Source: Streptomyces djakartensis
GTDB taxonomy: Bacteria; Actinomycetota; Actinomycetes; Streptomycetales; Streptomycetaceae
Assembly: GCF_014651075.1 (NCBI RefSeq)
Contig: NZ_BMWE01000017.1
Span: 1-64,000 of the forward strand
DNA: 64,000 nucleotides
Direction of reading: 5' to 3'
Below the pieces are notes generated by a model, which did no database searches, was not told where the DNA came from, and saw only the letters and a program-made list of their open reading frames with translations. The position numbers were made by a program, and so were the translations under genes. Below are positions 17,870-26,278 of the stretch, in pieces (position 1 is the stretch's first letter; the number at the start of each line of letters is the position of its first letter).

Positions 17870-18621
17870 CCCTGGCGGTCCGAGTCATCCCCTGCCTGGA
17901 CGTGGACAACGGCCGGGTCGTCAAGGGCGTCAACTTCCAGAACCTGCGCGACGCGGGCGACCCCGTCGAGATGGCCAAGGTGTACGACGCCGAGGGCGCC
18001 GACGAGCTGACGTTCCTGGACATCACCGCCTCGTCGGGCGACCGCGAGACCACCTACGACGTGGTGCGCCGCACCGCCGAGCAGGTGTTCATCCCGCTCA
18101 CCGTCGGCGGCGGCGTCCGCACCCCCGAGGACGTCGACAAGCTGCTGCGGGCCGGCGCGGACAAGGTCGGCGTCAACACGGCCGCGATCGCCCGCCCCGA
18201 GCTGATCCGTGAGATCGCCGAACGCTTCGGCCGCCAGGTCCTGGTCCTCTCGGTGGACGCCCGCCGCACCGAGTCGGGCTCCTTCGAGGTCACCACCCAC
18301 GGCGGCCGTCGCGGTACCGGCATCGACGCCGTCGAGTGGGCACACCGGGCCGCCGAGCTGGGCGCCGGCGAGATCCTGCTCAACTCGATGGACGCGGACG
18401 GCACCAAGGACGGCTACGACCTCGAGATGATCCGGGCGGTACGCAAACACGTCACCGTCCCTGTCATCGCCTCGGGCGGCGCGGGCAGGCTGTCCCACTT
18501 CCCCCCGGCCATCGACGCGGGCGCGGACGCGGTGCTCGCGGCGTCGGTGTTCCACTTCGGGGACCTGCGGATCGGCCAGGTCAAGGAGACGCTGCGGGAG
18601 GCCGGGCATCCCGTGAGGTGA
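17866..18621 (+). CDS. hisF: Imidazole glycerol phosphate synthase, cyclase subunit
   Basis: 251 aa TIM barrel. Uses ammonia channelled from HisH to convert PRFAR to IGP and [20 protein letters not shown] holds the first catalytic Asp; the second is in [16 protein letters not shown] and ASGGAGRL form phosphate sites. Last gene of the overlapping series. A weak stem of seven bp (18601-18607 with 18623-18629) overlaps its stop; the next gene is convergent. Confidence 0.97.
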   Translation: MTLAVRVIPCLDVDNGRVVKGVNFQNLRDAGDPVEMAKVYDAEGADELTFLDITASSGDRETTYDVVRRTAEQVFIPLTVGGGVRTPEDVDKLLRAGADKVGVNTAAIARPELIREIAERFGRQVLVLSVDARRTESGSFEVTTHGGRRGTGIDAVEWAHRAAELGAGEILLNSMDADGTKDGYDLEMIRAVRKHVTVPVIASGGAGRLSHFPPAIDAGADAVLAASVFHFGDLRIGQVKETLREAGHPVR

Positions 18622-18635
18622 CGCCCGGCCCCGGC

Positions 18636-19271
18636 TCAGATCCCCAGCTGCTTCGTCTCGTGCAGCTTCGTGATCGCGTCCTCGTCGCCGTCCAGGTCCA
18701 CCTTGGCCTGGCTCTGCCGGCCGTACGAGAACAGCACCAGCTCGGACGGCTCGCCGGTCACCGTCACCACCGGCGTGCCGCGATGGGCGACCACCGTCTG
18801 GCCGTCCGGGCGGCGCAGCACCAGGCCCGTCGGGACGCCCCGGCCCATCAGGCGGGCGGTGCGCTCCAGCCGGGACCACAGGGCGTCCTGGAACACCGGG
18901 TCGAGCTCGCGCGGGGACCAGTCCGGCTGGGCGCGGCGGACGTCCTCCGTGTGGACGTAGAACTCGATGATGTTCGACGCCTCGTCCACCGGCTTGAGCG
19001 AGAAGGGCGAGAAGCGGGGCGGGCCCGTACGGATCAGCTGGATCAGCTCCTCGTACGGCTTGTCCGTGTACTCCGCCATCACCCGGTCCAGACGCGGCGC
19101 CAGCTGCTTGATCAGCATCCCGCCGGCGGCGTCCGGGCGTCGCTCACGCACCACCACGTGCGCGGCGAGGTCCCGGGTCGTCCAGCCCTCGCACAGAGTG
19201 GGCGCGTCCGAGCCCGCGGTCTCCAACAGGTCGGCGAGGAGAAGTCGTTCACGCTTGGCATGGGTCGACAT
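18636..19271 (-). CDS. TIGR03085-family protein (DinB/maleylpyruvate isomerase-like fold)
   Basis: 211 aa. Starts [20 protein letters not shown] and carries [25 protein letters not shown], the metal-binding helical bundle pattern of the family (one His in the first helix pair, another in [12 protein letters not shown]). No substrate is established; mycothiol-related chemistry is a family-level possibility only. ATG 19271 lies six nt after a TAGGCT, so the mRNA is probably leaderless. Convergent with hisF, 14 nt away. Confidence 0.8.
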   Translation of the reverse strand: MSTHAKRERLLLADLLETAGSDAPTLCEGWTTRDLAAHVVVRERRPDAAGGMLIKQLAPRLDRVMAEYTDKPYEELIQLIRTGPPRFSPFSLKPVDEASNIIEFYVHTEDVRRAQPDWSPRELDPVFQDALWSRLERTARLMGRGVPTGLVLRRPDGQTVVAHRGTPVVTVTGEPSELVLFSYGRQSQAKVDLDGDEDAITKLHETKQLGI

Positions 19272-19277
19272 GCGGCC

Positions 19278-19283
19278 AGCCTA
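19278..19283 (-). promoter_or_regulatory. -10 TAGGCT of the TIGR03085 gene
   Basis: Minus-strand TAGGCT ends six nt before ATG 19271; no ribosome site lies between. Confidence 0.5.
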
Positions 19284-19341
19284 CGGCCGCGTGCCGGGTC
19301 CGCACAGTGGACACTCCACCTGGCCGGTCAGTGGCGCGCGG

Positions 19342-19347
19342 CACAAT
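19342..19347 (+). promoter_or_regulatory. -10 CACAAT of hisI
   Basis: CACAAT ends seven nt before ATG 19355. The same hexamer and spacing recur at 22406 and 47040. Confidence 0.45.
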
Positions 19348-19354
19348 GGTCGGC

Positions 19355-19750
19355 ATGACCAGCATGTCCCCCCGGCACAGCCGCCTCGCCCCGGAGATCG
19401 CCGCCCGCCTCAAGCGCAGCGCCGACGGTCTCCTGCCCGCCATCGCCCAGCAGTACGACACCGGAGAGGTGCTGATGCTCGGCTGGATGGACGACGAGGC
19501 GCTGCACCGCACCCTGACCACCGGCCGCTGCACGTACTGGTCACGCAGCCGCCAGGAGTACTGGGTCAAGGGAGACACCTCCGGCCACTTCCAGCGGGTC
19601 AGGTCCGTCGCCCTCGACTGCGACGCCGACACCGTCCTGGTGAAGGTCGACCAGGTCGGCGCCGCCTGCCACACGGGAGCCCGCACCTGCTTCGACGCGG
19701 ACGTGCTCTTCGAGGACGGCGGCTCCGACGCCGCCACGACGGATCGGTGA
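19355..19750 (+). CDS. hisI: Phosphoribosyl-AMP cyclohydrolase
   Basis: 131 aa, cyclohydrolase domain only (no HisE fusion). Opens the purine ring of PR-AMP in step three of histidine synthesis. [20 protein letters not shown] and the metal-binding [20 protein letters not shown] with RTCF are diagnostic. It is detached from the main his operon and sits directly before trpE. ATG 19355 fits the leaderless spacing; ATG 19364 is a possible alternative. Confidence 0.95.
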   Translation: MTSMSPRHSRLAPEIAARLKRSADGLLPAIAQQYDTGEVLMLGWMDDEALHRTLTTGRCTYWSRSRQEYWVKGDTSGHFQRVRSVALDCDADTVLVKVDQVGAACHTGARTCFDADVLFEDGGSDAATTDR

Positions 19751-19761
19751 GGCCGGCCGCC

Positions 19762-21243
19762 ATGGACCTCGAGACGTTCCGCAAGCTCGCCACCGACCGG
19801 CGGGTCATCCCGGTCACCCGCAAGCTCCTCGCCGACGGCGACACCCCGGTCGCGCTCTACCGCAAGCTCGCCGCCGAGCGCCCCGGCACCTTCCTGCTGG
19901 AGTCCGCGGAGAACGGCCGCTCGTGGTCCCGCTACTCGTTCGTGGGTGTCCGCAGCGCCGCCACGCTGACCGAGCGCGACGGGCAGGCGCACTGGCTCGG
20001 CACCCCGCCCGTCGGCGTCCCCGTCGACGGTGACCCCCTCGCCGCGCTGCGCGCCACCGTCGAGGCCCTGCACACCCCCCACCACGACGGCCTGCCGCCC
20101 TTCACCGGCGGCATGGTCGGCTACCTCGGCTACGACATCGTCCGCCGCCTGGAGAAGATCGGCCCCGGCGAGCGCGACGACCTGAGACTGCCCGAGCTGA
20201 CCATGCTCCTGACCAGCGACCTCGCCGTCATGGACCACTGGGAGGGCTCGGTCCTGCTGATCGCCAACGCGATCAACCACAACGACCTGGACACGGGCGT
20301 CGACGAGGCCTACGCCGACGCCGTCGCCCGCCTCGACGCCATGCAGGCCGACCTGTCCCGCGCGGTGGCCCAGCCCCCGGCGGCGCTCCCGCCCTCCGAG
20401 CTCCCCGACCACACGGTCCTGTGGGGAGGCCCCGACTTCCAGGAGGCCGTCGAGGACATCAAGGAGCGCATCCGGGCCGGCGAGGCCTTCCAGGTGGTCC
20501 CCTCCCAGCGTTTCGAGACCCCGTGCACGGCGAGCGCCCTGGACGTCTACCGGGTCCTGAGGACGACCAACCCGTCGCCGTACATGTACCTGTTCCGCTT
20601 CGACGGCTTCGACGTCGTCGGCTCCTCGCCCGAGGCCCTGGTCAAGGTCGAGGACGGCCGGGCCATGGTCCACCCCATCGCCGGTACCCGCTGGCGCGGC
20701 GCCACCCCGCAGGAGGACCAGGCCCTCGCCGAGGAACTGCTCGCCGACCCCAAGGAGCGCGCCGAGCACCTCATGCTCGTCGACCTGGGCCGCAACGACC
20801 TGGGGCGGGTCTGCGAGCCCGGCTCCGTCGAGGTCGTCGACTTCATGTCCGTCGAGCGGTACTCGCACGTCATGCACATCGTCTCGACGGTCACCGGCCG
20901 TGTCGCCCCCGGCCGCACGGCCTTCGACGTGCTGACCGCCTGTTTCCCGGCCGGCACCCTCTCCGGCGCCCCGAAGCCCCGGGCCATGCAGATCATCGAC
21001 GAACTCGAACCGTCCCGCCGCGGGCTGTACGGCGGCTGCGTCGGCTACCTCGACTTCGCCGGCGACTCCGACACCGCCATCGCCATCCGCACCGCCCTGC
21101 TCCGCGACGGCACCGCGTATGTGCAGGCCGGCGCGGGCATCGTCGCCGACTCCGACCCGGTCGCCGAGGACACCGAGTGCCGCAACAAGGCCGCGGCGGT
21201 CCTGCGCGCCGTGCACACGGCGAACCGGCTGGGCAAGGCTTGA
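19762..21243 (+). CDS. trpE: Anthranilate synthase component I
   Basis: 493 aa. Forms anthranilate from chorismate with ammonia from the glutaminase subunit, whose gene is not in this window. The N-terminal [16 protein letters not shown] matches the Trp feedback region; RTNPSPYMY-like ([14 protein letters not shown]), [20 protein letters not shown] and [13 protein letters not shown] are chorismate-binding motifs. The start is ATG 19762 or GTG 19747; the latter would overlap hisI by 4 nt (GTGA). No Trp-rich leader peptide was found upstream. A strong hairpin follows the stop. Confidence 0.95.
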   Translation: MDLETFRKLATDRRVIPVTRKLLADGDTPVALYRKLAAERPGTFLLESAENGRSWSRYSFVGVRSAATLTERDGQAHWLGTPPVGVPVDGDPLAALRATVEALHTPHHDGLPPFTGGMVGYLGYDIVRRLEKIGPGERDDLRLPELTMLLTSDLAVMDHWEGSVLLIANAINHNDLDTGVDEAYADAVARLDAMQADLSRAVAQPPAALPPSELPDHTVLWGGPDFQEAVEDIKERIRAGEAFQVVPSQRFETPCTASALDVYRVLRTTNPSPYMYLFRFDGFDVVGSSPEALVKVEDGRAMVHPIAGTRWRGATPQEDQALAEELLADPKERAEHLMLVDLGRNDLGRVCEPGSVEVVDFMSVERYSHVMHIVSTVTGRVAPGRTAFDVLTACFPAGTLSGAPKPRAMQIIDELEPSRRGLYGGCVGYLDFAGDSDTAIAIRTALLRDGTAYVQAGAGIVADSDPVAEDTECRNKAAAVLRAVHTANRLGKA

Positions 21244-21256
21244 GGGAACCGTGAGA

Positions 21257-21288
21257 CGAACCCCGGGTGACGGTTCGCCCGGGGTTCG
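21257..21288 (+). terminator. Hairpin after trpE
   Basis: Perfect 11-bp stem CGAACCCCGGG (21257-21267) with 21278-21288 and a 10-nt loop, 14 nt after the trpE stop and just before the -10 of the next gene. Confidence 0.65.
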
Positions 21289-21291
21289 AGC

Positions 21292-21297
21292 GATAGT
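21292..21297 (+). promoter_or_regulatory. -10 GATAGT of the Trp-region membrane protein
   Basis: GATAGT ends seven nt before GTG 21305, with no ribosome site between. Confidence 0.45.
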
Positions 21298-21304
21298 GGG
21301 GTAC

Positions 21305-21937
21305 GTGACTGCCGTACCTCCCTCCCGTTCCGAAGCCGCCGGATCCGCCCGGGCCGGCCGCCTGAGCCTCGCCGTGGCCCTCCTCGCCGGCGCGCTCGGC
21401 GCGGCCGTGGCGCTGCTCGCCACCCGGCAGCGCTGGGCGGAGGGCACCGCGACGGTGGCCGGCGGCGCCTTCCCCCTGACCGCCAAGGGCAGCGACGTCA
21501 CGGGCGTCCCTGCGGCGCTCGCCGTCGTGGGCCTCGCCGCGCTCGTCGCCGTCTTCGCCGTCCGCCGAGCCGGCCGCGTCGTCGTGGCCGCGCTGCTGGC
21601 GCTGACCGGCGCGGGCACCGTCGCCGCCGCCCTGATCGGCGCCTTCGACGGCTCCGCCCTCGACGAGAAGGCCGCGGAGGCCTCCGGTGACACCTCCGCC
21701 TCCGTGGAAGCCCTCAGCCACACCGCCTGGCCGTTCGTCGCGGCCGCCGGCGGCCTGCTGCTCCTCCTGGCCGGGCTGCTCGCCCTGCGCTACGGCCGGC
21801 TGTGGCCCGCGATGTCCGGCCGTTACGAGAGGGACGGCGCGCCCAGGCCGCGCCGCGAGGCGCCCGCCGTCGACCCGGACCGGCCCGAGGACCTGTGGAA
21901 GGCGCTGGACCGGGGCGAGGACCCGACCGGGGCCTGA
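21305..21937 (+). CDS. Trp-region conserved membrane protein (TIGR02234)
   Basis: 210 aa from GTG 21305 (VTAVPPSRSEAAGS). Four hydrophobic segments: LSLAVALLAGALGAAVALLA, a loop with RQRWAEG, then two close helices (ALAVVGLAALVAVFAV and VVVAALLALTGAGTVAAAL), and WPFVAAAGGLLLLLAGLL after a polar loop. The tail is charged and Pro-rich. The family is defined by position between trpE and trpC in actinobacteria; its function is unknown. A link with tryptophan synthesis or uptake is inferred from location only. Confidence 0.8.
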   Translation: MTAVPPSRSEAAGSARAGRLSLAVALLAGALGAAVALLATRQRWAEGTATVAGGAFPLTAKGSDVTGVPAALAVVGLAALVAVFAVRRAGRVVVAALLALTGAGTVAAALIGAFDGSALDEKAAEASGDTSASVEALSHTAWPFVAAAGGLLLLLAGLLALRYGRLWPAMSGRYERDGAPRPRREAPAVDPDRPEDLWKALDRGEDPTGA

Positions 21938-22017
21938 GGGAACCTTTCACCGGGCCCGTCCGGAGTCGCGGGGACACCCGAGGCGCACCCCCGCTCACCG
22001 CTCACGCGCGGGTGCGG

Positions 22018-22023
22018 GACAAT
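22018..22023 (+). promoter_or_regulatory. -10-like GACAAT before the HGxxPAAW gene
   Basis: GACAAT lies about 50 nt before ATG 22073. Unlike its neighbours this gene has a leader with a proper GAGGAG. Confidence 0.35.
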
Positions 22024-22072
22024 GGGCGCGAGCGTCCTGCTCAGACACGCACACAGCAACGAGGAGCAAGCA

Positions 22073-22324
22073 ATGGCGGGCAGCAGCCACGGTCACACCC
22101 CGGCCGCCTGGACCGGTGTCACGATCGCCTTCATCGGTTTCTGCGTCGCGGGCGCGTTCATGGTGATGGACCAGCCGGTGGGCTTCTGGGCGGGCATGGT
22201 GGTCGTGCTGCTCGGCGGTGTCGTCGGCGGCATCATGCGGATGATGGGCCTGGGCCAGCCCAAGGACCTGCACCAGCCGCACCAGATGACGGGCGACCGC
22301 GAGCCGGCGCGCGCCGAGGGCTGA
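22073..22324 (+). CDS. HGxxPAAW-family small membrane protein
   Basis: 83 aa from ATG 22073, with GAGGAG well placed upstream. The name-giving motif HGHTPAAW is at residues 6-13, followed by two membrane helices (VTIAFIGFCVAGAFMVM and FWAGMVVVLLGGVVGGIM) and a polar tail. The family occurs in actinobacterial trp regions; function unknown. A two-part hairpin terminator follows. Confidence 0.85.
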   Translation: MAGSSHGHTPAAWTGVTIAFIGFCVAGAFMVMDQPVGFWAGMVVVLLGGVVGGIMRMMGLGQPKDLHQPHQMTGDREPARAEG

Positions 22325-22354
22325 CCCCCGGCAGGAACACCGCGTTGTCGCACA

Positions 22355-22390
22355 AGGGGCGGCCGGCACTCGGGTGCCGGGACCGCCCCT
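22355..22390 (+). terminator. Hairpin after the HGxxPAAW gene
   Basis: Outer stem AGGGGCGG/CCGCCCCT (8 bp) and inner stem CGGCAC/GTGCCG (6 bp) with a small interior bulge, 30 nt after the stop. Confidence 0.65.
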
Positions 22391-22405
22391 CACGCGTGTG
22401 CGGGG

Positions 22406-22411
22406 CACAAT
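22406..22411 (+). promoter_or_regulatory. -10 CACAAT of the DUF2752 gene
   Basis: CACAAT ends seven nt before GTG 22419. An in-frame ATG (22410) overlaps the hexamer and is therefore unlikely to be the start. Confidence 0.45.
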
Positions 22412-22418
22412 GCCTGGC

Positions 22419-22844
22419 GTGAACGCCGACAACCCAAGGACGACGCGGAGCGTCCCCGGTCGCCTGGCCGTCCCCGCCGGGGTGGCCGCGGCCGTCGCCG
22501 CCGCCTTCGCCTACGTGGGCGCGGTGGACCCGAACGAACCCGGCCACTATCCCGCCTGCCCGCTCCTGCGGTACACGGGCCTGTACTGCCCCGGCTGCGG
22601 CGGACTGCGCAGCGCGCACGCGTTCGTCCACGGCGACCTCCCGGCGGCGCTGCACGCCAACGCGCTCGCCGTCCTCGGCTATCTGGCCTTCGCCGTGTTC
22701 TGGACCGTATGGGTGGTCCACGCGGTCCGCGGGCGCCCGCTGCGGATCGACCCCCGCCCGGGGCTGGTGTGGAGCCTGGGCGCGTTGCTGCTGGTCTTCA
22801 CGGTTGTCCGGAACCTGCAGTTCGGCGGCTGGCTCCACCCTTGA
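22419..22844 (+). CDS. DUF2752 membrane protein
   Basis: 141 aa. Hallmark segment CPLLRYTGLYCPGCGGLRS with three Cys, then helices LALGYLAFAVFWTVWVV-like (AVLGYLAFAVFWTVWVVHAV) and VWSLGALLLVFTVVRNL. An N-terminal helix covers the Ala/Val-rich region near residue 18. The conserved Cys-x-x-Cys could bind a metal or be redox active; function unknown. It is the last of three small membrane genes between trpE and trpC. Confidence 0.85.
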   Translation: MNADNPRTTRSVPGRLAVPAGVAAAVAAAFAYVGAVDPNEPGHYPACPLLRYTGLYCPGCGGLRSAHAFVHGDLPAALHANALAVLGYLAFAVFWTVWVVHAVRGRPLRIDPRPGLVWSLGALLLVFTVVRNLQFGGWLHP

Positions 22845-22984
22845 TCCACGGGCGGACTGTCCAGGTTCCGGGACCGCCGTCAACCGGATGCGGGGCCTAC
22901 GCCCCGCTGCGGATACCATCGCAGTGACCATCGGTTTTCGATCGGTCGCTGGAACTGTCAAGAGTCTGGAAGGGGGCCGCTCGC
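22845..22984 (+). promoter_or_regulatory. trpC upstream region: hairpins and candidate -10
   Basis: GCGGGGC-ctac-GCCCCGC (22890-22907) is a 7-bp hairpin that may end DUF2752 transcription. TACCAT (22914-22919) is a possible -10. A second small hairpin with one bulged base (22927-22946) would then lie in the trpC leader. No leader peptide rich in Trp was found. GGAAGGGGG precedes the trpC start. Confidence 0.35.
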
Positions 22985-23794
22985 GTGAGTGTGCTCGACG
23001 AGATCATCGACGGAGTCCGTGCCGACCTCGCGGAGCGGCAGGCGCGCGTCAGCCTCGACGAGCTCAAGGAGCGAGCGGCGAAGGCTCCCGCCGCCAAGGA
23101 CGGCGCGGCCGCACTGCGCGGCGACGGCGTCAAGGTGATCTGCGAGGTCAAGCGCTCCAGCCCCTCCAAGGGGGCGCTGGCCGCCATCGCCGACCCGGCC
23201 GGTCTCGCCGCCGACTACGAGGCGGGCGGCGCGGCCGTCATCTCCGTGCTCACCGAACAGCGCCGGTTCGGCGGCTCGCTCGCCGACCTGGAGGCCGTCC
23301 GCGCCCGCGTGGACATCCCGGTCCTGCGCAAGGACTTCATCGTCACGTCGTACCAGCTGTGGGAGGCCCGGGCCTACGGCGCCGACGTGGTCCTGCTGAT
23401 CGTCGCCGCCCTCGAGCAGCCCGCCCTGGAGTCCCTCATCGAGCGCGCCGAGTCCATCGGGCTCACACCGCTCGTCGAGGTGCACGACGAGGACGAGGTG
23501 GAGCGCGCGGTCGACGCGGGCGCCCGCGTGATCGGTGTCAACGCGCGCAACCTCAAGACCCTCGAGGTCGACCGCGGCACCTTCGAGCGCGTGGCACCGG
23601 AGATCCCCGGCCACATCATCAAGATCGCCGAGTCCGGCGTCCGCGGCCCCCACGACCTCATCGCCTACGCCAACGCCGGCGCCGACGCGGTGCTGGTCGG
23701 CGAGTCCCTGGTCACCGGCAAGGACCCCAAGACGGCGGTGGCCGACCTGGTGGCGGCAGGAGAACACCCCGCGATCCGGCACGGCCGGAGCTGA
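22985..23794 (+). CDS. trpC: Indole-3-glycerol phosphate synthase
   Basis: 269 aa TIM barrel; closes the indole ring from Cd[19 protein letters not shown] holds the catalytic Glu and Lys, [12 protein letters not shown] the second Lys, and [13 protein letters not shown] and IAESGV complete the site. GTG 22985 has GGAAGGGGG upstream. Monofunctional, with no fused TrpF, consistent with PriA supplying that step. trpM, trpB and trpA follow. Confidence 0.96.
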   Translation: MSVLDEIIDGVRADLAERQARVSLDELKERAAKAPAAKDGAAALRGDGVKVICEVKRSSPSKGALAAIADPAGLAADYEAGGAAVISVLTEQRRFGGSLADLEAVRARVDIPVLRKDFIVTSYQLWEARAYGADVVLLIVAALEQPALESLIERAESIGLTPLVEVHDEDEVERAVDAGARVIGVNARNLKTLEVDRGTFERVAPEIPGHIIKIAESGVRGPHDLIAYANAGADAVLVGESLVTGKDPKTAVADLVAAGEHPAIRHGRS

Positions 23795-23802
23795 TCACCC
23801 GA

Positions 23803-23808
23803 TAGGCT
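23803..23808 (+). promoter_or_regulatory. -10 TAGGCT of trpM
   Basis: TAGGCT ends seven nt before ATG 23816, with no ribosome site. It implies that trpM, and possibly trpBA, have a promoter inside the trp cluster. Confidence 0.5.
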
Positions 23809-23815
23809 TGCCCCG

Positions 23816-23983
23816 ATGACTCTCACCATGACGACCGTGGACCGGTACGCCCGCCTCGCGCGCGGCTGCCGCCCCCGCGGCTGCCGTGCCCCCGCCCGCC
23901 GGGTCCACGGCCGCCGGGTCCGCTACGTCATCGGTGACGAGCCCGGGCAGGTCAACGGCATGCGATGGCAGCGCGCCCGTTAG
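23816..23983 (+). CDS. trpM: TrpM-like small Arg-rich protein between trpC and trpB
   Basis: 55 aa: starts MTLTMTTVDRYARLARGCRP and ends GQVNGMRWQRAR. It matches by position, size and very high Arg content the trpM (formerly trpX) gene of the S. coelicolor trpCMBA cluster, described as modulating tryptophan synthesis and development. No known fold is apparent; Cys18 and Cys23 are notable. ATG 23816 sits seven nt after a TAGGCT. The TAG stop is supplied by a dispersed intergenic repeat, so the C-terminus may differ from that in other strains. The symbol rests mainly on position. Confidence 0.65.
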   Translation: MTLTMTTVDRYARLARGCRPRGCRAPARRVHGRRVRYVIGDEPGQVNGMRWQRAR

Positions 23984-24028
23984 GGGCGCGGGGAACTGCG
24001 CGATCAGCCACACGCGGCTCGCAGCCCA
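23979..24028. repeat. Dispersed Streptomyces intergenic repeat after trpM
   Basis: Sequence around TTAGGGGCGCGGGGAACTGC followed by GCGATCAGCCACACG. This matches, from memory, a short element found in many Streptomyces intergenic regions. It supplies the trpM stop codon and lies in the trpM-trpB gap. Confidence 0.6.
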
Positions 24029-24091
24029 CATCGACACCCCGCCCCCACGGCGATTAGTGATCAACACACACACTCACCGTGAGGTATCCGC

Positions 24092-25378
24092 ATGCCCAGC
24101 CAGTTCTTCATCCCCGACCCCGAGGGTCAGACACCCAGCCCCGAAGGCTACTTCGGGGCGTTCGGCGGCAAGTTCATTCCGGAGGCCCTCGTCGCCGCCG
24201 TCGACGAGGTCGCAGTCGAGTACGACAAGGCCAAGCACGACCCGGAGTTCGCCAGGGAACTCGACGACCTCCTGGTCAACTACACCGGCCGCCCGTCGGC
24301 GCTCACCGAAGTGCCCCGGTTCGCCGAGCACGCCGGAGGCGCCCGCGTCTTCCTCAAGCGCGAGGACCTCAACCACACCGGCTCCCACAAGATCAACAAC
24401 GTCCTCGGCCAGGCCCTGCTCACCAAGCGCATGGGCAAGACCCGCGTCATCGCCGAGACGGGCGCCGGCCAGCACGGCGTCGCCACGGCCACGGCCTGCG
24501 CGCTCTTCGGCCTCGACTGCACCATCTACATGGGCGAGATCGACACCCGGCGCCAGGCTCTGAACGTCGCCCGCATGCGCATGCTCGGCGCCGAGGTCAT
24601 CGCCGTGAAGTCCGGCAGCCGCACGCTCAAGGACGCCATCAACGAGGCCTTCCGCGACTGGGTCGCCAACGTCGACCACACTCACTACCTCTTCGGCACC
24701 GTCGCCGGCCCGCACCCCTTCCCGGCCATGGTCCGCGACTTCCACCGCGTCATCGGCGTGGAGACCCGCCGCCAGCTCGTGGAGCGCGCCGGACGCCTCC
24801 CCGACGCGGCCGTCGCCTGCGTCGGCGGAGGCTCCAACGCCATCGGCCTCTTCCACGCCTTCATCCCCGACGAGTCCGTCCGCCTCATCGGCTGCGAACC
24901 CGCGGGCCACGGCGTGGAGACCGGTGAGCACGCCGCGACCCTCACCGCCGGTGAGCCCGGCATCCTGCACGGCTCCCGCAGTTACGTCCTGCAGGACGAG
25001 GAGGGCCAGATCACCGAGCCGTATTCGATCTCGGCCGGCCTGGACTACCCGGGCATCGGCCCGGAGCACTCCTACCTGAAGGACTCCGGCCGCGGTGAGT
25101 ACCGCGCGGTCACCGACGACGCGGCCATGCAGGCCCTGCGCCTGCTGTCCCGCACCGAGGGCATCATCCCGGCCATCGAGAGCGCCCACGCCCTGGCCGG
25201 CGCCCTCGAGGTCGGCAGGGAGCTGGGCGAGGACGGGCTGATCGTGGTCAACCTCTCCGGCCGCGGCGACAAGGACATGGACACCGCCGCCCGCTACTTC
25301 GGCCTCTACGACACCGACGCCGAGGTCGCCGCCGACGCGGACGCCGGCACCGCCGAGATCGAGGGAGACGCCAAGTGA
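24092..25378 (+). CDS. trpB: Tryptophan synthase beta chain
   Basis: 428 aa PLP enzyme; condenses indole with serine. The PLP lysine is Lys100 in [23 protein letters not shown] and [10 protein letters not shown] bind the cofactor. The ACG-rich tail after residue 405 ([14 protein letters not shown]) is a short acidic extension. ATG 24092 has GTGAGG upstream. The stop overlaps the trpA start (GTGA), giving the coupling expected for subunits of one complex. Confidence 0.97.
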   Translation: MPSQFFIPDPEGQTPSPEGYFGAFGGKFIPEALVAAVDEVAVEYDKAKHDPEFARELDDLLVNYTGRPSALTEVPRFAEHAGGARVFLKREDLNHTGSHKINNVLGQALLTKRMGKTRVIAETGAGQHGVATATACALFGLDCTIYMGEIDTRRQALNVARMRMLGAEVIAVKSGSRTLKDAINEAFRDWVANVDHTHYLFGTVAGPHPFPAMVRDFHRVIGVETRRQLVERAGRLPDAAVACVGGGSNAIGLFHAFIPDESVRLIGCEPAGHGVETGEHAATLTAGEPGILHGSRSYVLQDEEGQITEPYSISAGLDYPGIGPEHSYLKDSGRGEYRAVTDDAAMQALRLLSRTEGIIPAIESAHALAGALEVGRELGEDGLIVVNLSGRGDKDMDTAARYFGLYDTDAEVAADADAGTAEIEGDAK

Positions 25379-26193
25379 GCGGCAACATCCAGCTGCTGAC
25401 GGACACCCTCGCCACGGCGAAGTCCGAAGGGCGCTCCGCCCTCATCGCGTACCTCCCGGCCGGATTCCCGACCGTGGACGGCGGCATCGAGGCGATCAAG
25501 GCCGTCCTGGACGGCGGCGCCGACGTCGTCGAGGTCGGCCTGCCGCACAGCGACCCCGTCCTCGACGGCCCCGTCATCCAGACCGCCGACGACATCGCCC
25601 TGCGTGGCGGCGTGAAGATCGCCGACGTGATGCGCACGGTCCGCGAGGCACACGCGGCCACCGGCAAGCCCGTCCTCGTCATGACGTACTGGAACCCCAT
25701 CGACCGCTACGGCGTCGAGCGGTTCACCGCCGAGCTCGCCGAGGCGGGCGGCGCCGGGTGCATCCTGCCCGACCTGCCCGTGCAGGAATCCGCGCTGTGG
25801 CGGGAACACGCCGAGAAGCACGGCCTCGCCACCGTCTTCGTGGTCGCGCCCAGCAGCAGGGACGAGCGGCTCGCGCGGATCACCGCGGCGGGCAGCGGCT
25901 TCGTGTACGCGGCCTCCCTGATGGGTGTCACGGGCACCCGTGCGTCGGTCAGCTCGCAGGCCGAGGACCTGGTGGGACGCACCCGGGCCACGGGTACGGA
26001 CCTGCCGGTCTGCGTCGGGCTCGGCGTCTCCGACGCCACCCAGGCCGCCGAGGTCGCCGGATTCGCCGACGGCGTGATCGTCGGCTCGGCCTTCGTCAAG
26101 GCGATGCTGGACGCGCCGGACGACGCGGCCGGTGTCGAGGCCGTCCGCGCCCTGGCGGGCGACCTCGCGAAGGGCGTGCGCCGGCAGGCGTGA
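25375..26193 (+). CDS. trpA: Tryptophan synthase alpha chain
   Basis: 272 aa TIM barrel; cleaves indole-3-glycerol phosphate and passes indole to TrpB. Catalytic Glu53 and Asp64 lie in [15 protein letters not shown]; the usual G-x-P-F-S-D reads GLPHSD here. The flexible loop [14 protein letters not shown] is present. GTG 25375 overlaps the trpB stop. A strong hairpin at 26238 ends the trp cluster. Confidence 0.97.
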   Translation: MSGNIQLLTDTLATAKSEGRSALIAYLPAGFPTVDGGIEAIKAVLDGGADVVEVGLPHSDPVLDGPVIQTADDIALRGGVKIADVMRTVREAHAATGKPVLVMTYWNPIDRYGVERFTAELAEAGGAGCILPDLPVQESALWREHAEKHGLATVFVVAPSSRDERLARITAAGSGFVYAASLMGVTGTRASVSSQAEDLVGRTRATGTDLPVCVGLGVSDATQAAEVAGFADGVIVGSAFVKAMLDAPDDAAGVEAVRALAGDLAKGVRRQA

Positions 26194-26237
26194 CGAACCG
26201 GAAGTCATACCGGTCGCTCGTACGGGTGGACCTGGGG

Positions 26238-26264
26238 CCGGGGAGGCGCGGTGCGCCTCCCCGG
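26238..26264 (+). terminator. Hairpin between trpA and the DsbA-like gene
   Basis: Perfect 12-bp stem CCGGGGAGGCGC / GCGCCTCCCCGG with a 3-nt loop, followed by TTCGTTT. It is 44 nt after trpA and ends only 14 nt before the next start codon. Confidence 0.75.
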
Positions 26265-26278
26265 TTCGTTTCCGGGGT

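Noticed and set aside
19249-21723. An 824-codon minus-strand frame across hisI, trpE and the following gene
   Set aside because: Antisense shadow of well-identified genes, with compositionally biased product and no ribosome site.
21244-22984. Trp attenuator with leader peptide
   Set aside because: Hairpins are present before the membrane genes and trpC, but no short reading frame with adjacent Trp codons could be found.
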